NCBI GenBank assembly: GCA_001871235.1
Contig: MNUV01000017.1
Span: 1 to 15,554, forward strand
Direction of reading: 5' to 3'
DNA length: 15,554 bases
From: Candidatus Falkowbacteria bacterium CG1_02_41_21
GTDB taxonomy: Bacteria > Patescibacteriota > Patescibacteriia > Patescibacteriales > UBA12465
The stretch's first letter is position 1. Each line of letters starts with the position of its first letter. The notes beneath the pieces were generated by a model. The model did no database searches, was not told where the DNA came from, and was given only the letters and a program-made list of their open reading frames with translations. Shown piece after piece: positions 15,098 through 15,554 of this stretch. The translations under genes were made by a program, and so were the position numbers.

Positions 15098-15141
15098 GCG
15101 ATAATAATGTGATAGTAGTGCGATAGTAATGTGATAATAAA
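15098..15141 (-). repeat. Four tandem 11-bp repeats in the rplJ leader
   Basis: On the plus strand the units are GCGATAATAAT (15098-15108), GTGATAGTAGT (15109-15119), GCGATAGTAAT (15120-15130) and GTGATAATAAA (15131-15141). The consensus is GYGATARTART, with only three or four variable positions. The array starts within the T-tract of the attenuator and lies wholly inside the transcribed leader, about 40 nt before the rplJ start codon. Its function is unknown. Slippage could change the number of units. Confidence 0.85.
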
Positions 15142-15161
15142 AAAACTGTGTTTGACCACAG
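15139..15161 (-). terminator. Attenuator terminator in the rplJ leader
   Basis: On the minus strand CTGTG (15161-15157) pairs with CACAG (15150-15146) around a 6-nt loop and is followed by seven T residues. The 5' arm is part of CTGTGGT (15161-15155), which can alternatively pair with ACCACAG (15236-15230) at the base of the L10-binding structure. The two pairings exclude each other, as in known leader attenuators. Confidence 0.72.
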
Positions 15162-15236
15162 ATTAATAAAATAAGGCGCTTATCACGCTAGATATTCTAC
15201 CTCGGCAAGGCTTATGGAGTGCTTGCTGTCTGTGGT
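15155..15236 (-). ncRNA. L10 leader (ribosomal protein autoregulatory RNA)
   Basis: The minus-strand leader contains the pattern of bacterial L10 leaders: a closing helix ACCACAG with CTGTGGT, an inner hairpin GCAAG with CTTGC (15227-15203 region), and the conserved-looking segment CCTTGCCGAGGTAGAA after it. A small ATAAG with CTTAT hairpin lies further downstream. In bacteria the L10-L12 complex binds this element and lowers rplJ-rplL expression. In Bacillus subtilis this works by transcription termination. A terminator directly after the element here fits the same mechanism. Confidence 0.78.
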
Positions 15237-15255
15237 AAAGTTAGTTGTTATCCTT

Positions 15256-15284
15256 ATGTTAGCAGGGATTGGAGGGGGTGTCAA
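15256..15284 (-). promoter_or_regulatory. Promoter of the rplJ-rplL operon
   Basis: The minus strand shows TTGACA (15284-15279), a 17-bp spacer and TAACAT (15261-15256), with TGC directly before the -10. The predicted start is near 15249, giving a leader of about 190 nt that holds the L10 leader, an attenuator and the tandem repeats. The IS element begins only 9 bp upstream of the -35 box. Confidence 0.8.
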
Positions 15285-15293
15285 GAGAGTTGT

Positions 15294-15319
15294 GGCTCTA
15301 CGTCGAAAAGTGTGTATAA
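15294..15319 (+). repeat. Left terminal inverted repeat of the ISL3-type element (26 bp)
   Basis: An exact reverse complement of 71-96, starting GGCTCTACGTCGAAAAGTGT. The inner 9 bases (15311-15319) read TTATACACA on the minus strand, matching the DnaA-box consensus. The transposase start codon is 60 bp further in. Confidence 0.9.
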
Positions 15320-15379
15320 AAAAGAAGAATTCTGTTAATATATTGGTGAATATAAGCCAAAAATTAACAAAATCCTTCT

Positions 15380-15554
15380 ATGAACAATTTTACAAAAAAC
15401 TTCCTGAAAATACAAGGGTATAGAATTTTGGAAATAAAAAACAATAAAAAAGATGAATTAGTCATTAGAATCAAAAAGAAGGAAAATCGCCGGTGTCGTT
15501 GTCCCAATTGTGGCAGCAACCGGATATCTTGCCATGCCAAGGGAAAATATAGAT
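15380..15554 (+). CDS. ISL3-family transposase, N-terminal part
   Basis: The first 58 codons of a transposase cut by the window edge. The peptide begins MNNFTKNFLKIQGYRILEIK and carries a zinc-ribbon-like motif, CRCPNCGSNRISCHAKGKYR (39-58, with Cys 41, 44 and 51), matching the N-terminal zinc finger of ISL3 transposases (CPxCGS...HGxYxR). This finger binds the element ends. The ATG at 15380 is the first start after an in-frame stop at 15365. No Shine-Dalgarno sequence is visible. Its C-terminal counterpart would look like the fragment at 1-92. Confidence 0.87.
   Translation, partial: MNNFTKNFLKIQGYRILEIKNNKKDELVIRIKKKENRRCRCPNCGSNRISCHAKGKYR

Larger units (their letters stand above)
15294..15554 (+). 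mobile_element. Left end of an ISL3-family insertion sequence
   Basis: The element starts with a 26-bp terminal repeat at 15294-15319, followed by about 60 bp of AT-rich leader and the start of a transposase gene that runs off the window. It has the same orientation as the element ending at 96 and is probably the same IS type. The 8 bases outside (15286-15293) would be one copy of a target duplication, but its partner is not visible. Confidence 0.88.

Noticed and set aside
15214..15423. 69-codon open frame on the plus strand
   Set aside because: It runs through the L10 leader, the rplJ promoter and the IS terminal repeat, has no recognisable motif, and overlaps the transposase start in another frame.
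1..15554. Composite transposon made of two directly repeated ISL3 elements with the whole locus as cargo
   Set aside because: The cargo includes essential rplJ-rplL with a native-looking promoter and leader, outer flanks and target duplications are not visible, and dispersed IS copies or a contig break explain the ends more simply.

Overview
The window looks like chromosomal DNA from an uncultivated ultra-small bacterium of the Candidate Phyla Radiation (Patescibacteria, Parcubacteria-like). The reasons are indirect: a DUF4012 protein and a GHL15-type predicted glycoside hydrolase in one operon, short intergenic gaps, almost no Shine-Dalgarno sequences, and standard-code use of TGA as a stop (seen in ATGA overlaps). 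No rRNA or other strong taxonomic marker is present, so this placement is inference.

Layout. Positions 1-96 are the right end of an ISL3-family insertion sequence (end of the transposase plus terminal repeat). Next, on the minus strand, come a Wzz-like polysaccharide co-polymerase (139-915) and a secreted beta-propeller protein (1061-2413), each with its own promoter. A six-gene minus-strand operon follows, read from 10597 down to 2582: a winged-helix regulator with a degenerate nucleotidyltransferase-like domain, a DUF4012 membrane protein, an O-antigen ligase/polymerase, two GT4 glycosyltransferases and a secreted GHL15 glycosidase-like protein. Neighbouring genes overlap by 4 nt or lie 3-13 nt apart. 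Divergent from the operon, on the plus strand, is a 714-residue membrane protein (10667-12811) with a cytoplasmic domain resembling a PP2C/PPM phosphatase without its metal-binding aspartates, one transmembrane helix, and an extracytoplasmic coiled coil and beta-propeller. Then come a Fic-family AMP-transferase (12940-13968, minus) and the ribosomal stalk operon rplJ-rplL (15056 to 14074, minus). The stalk operon has a strong promoter and an L10 leader with an intrinsic terminator. From 15294 to the end is the left end of an ISL3 element in the same orientation as the one at the start.

How the genes may work together. The polysaccharide genes cover glycosyl transfer (two GT4), chain polymerisation or ligation (Wzy_C-type protein), chain-length control (Wzz-like), possible surface attachment (DUF4012, which looks remotely LCP-like) and trimming (GHL15). 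No flippase, initiating phosphoglycosyltransferase or sugar-nucleotide gene is visible, so the pathway would have to be completed elsewhere. The regulator at the head of the operon and the divergent receptor-like protein are candidates for controlling it.

Most unusual points: the receptor-like degenerate phosphatase; three tandem 11-bp units laid over a perfect-consensus fic promoter that should give an almost leaderless mRNA; four tandem 11-bp units between the L10 attenuator and rplJ; and identical 26-bp IS terminal repeats at the two ends of the window.
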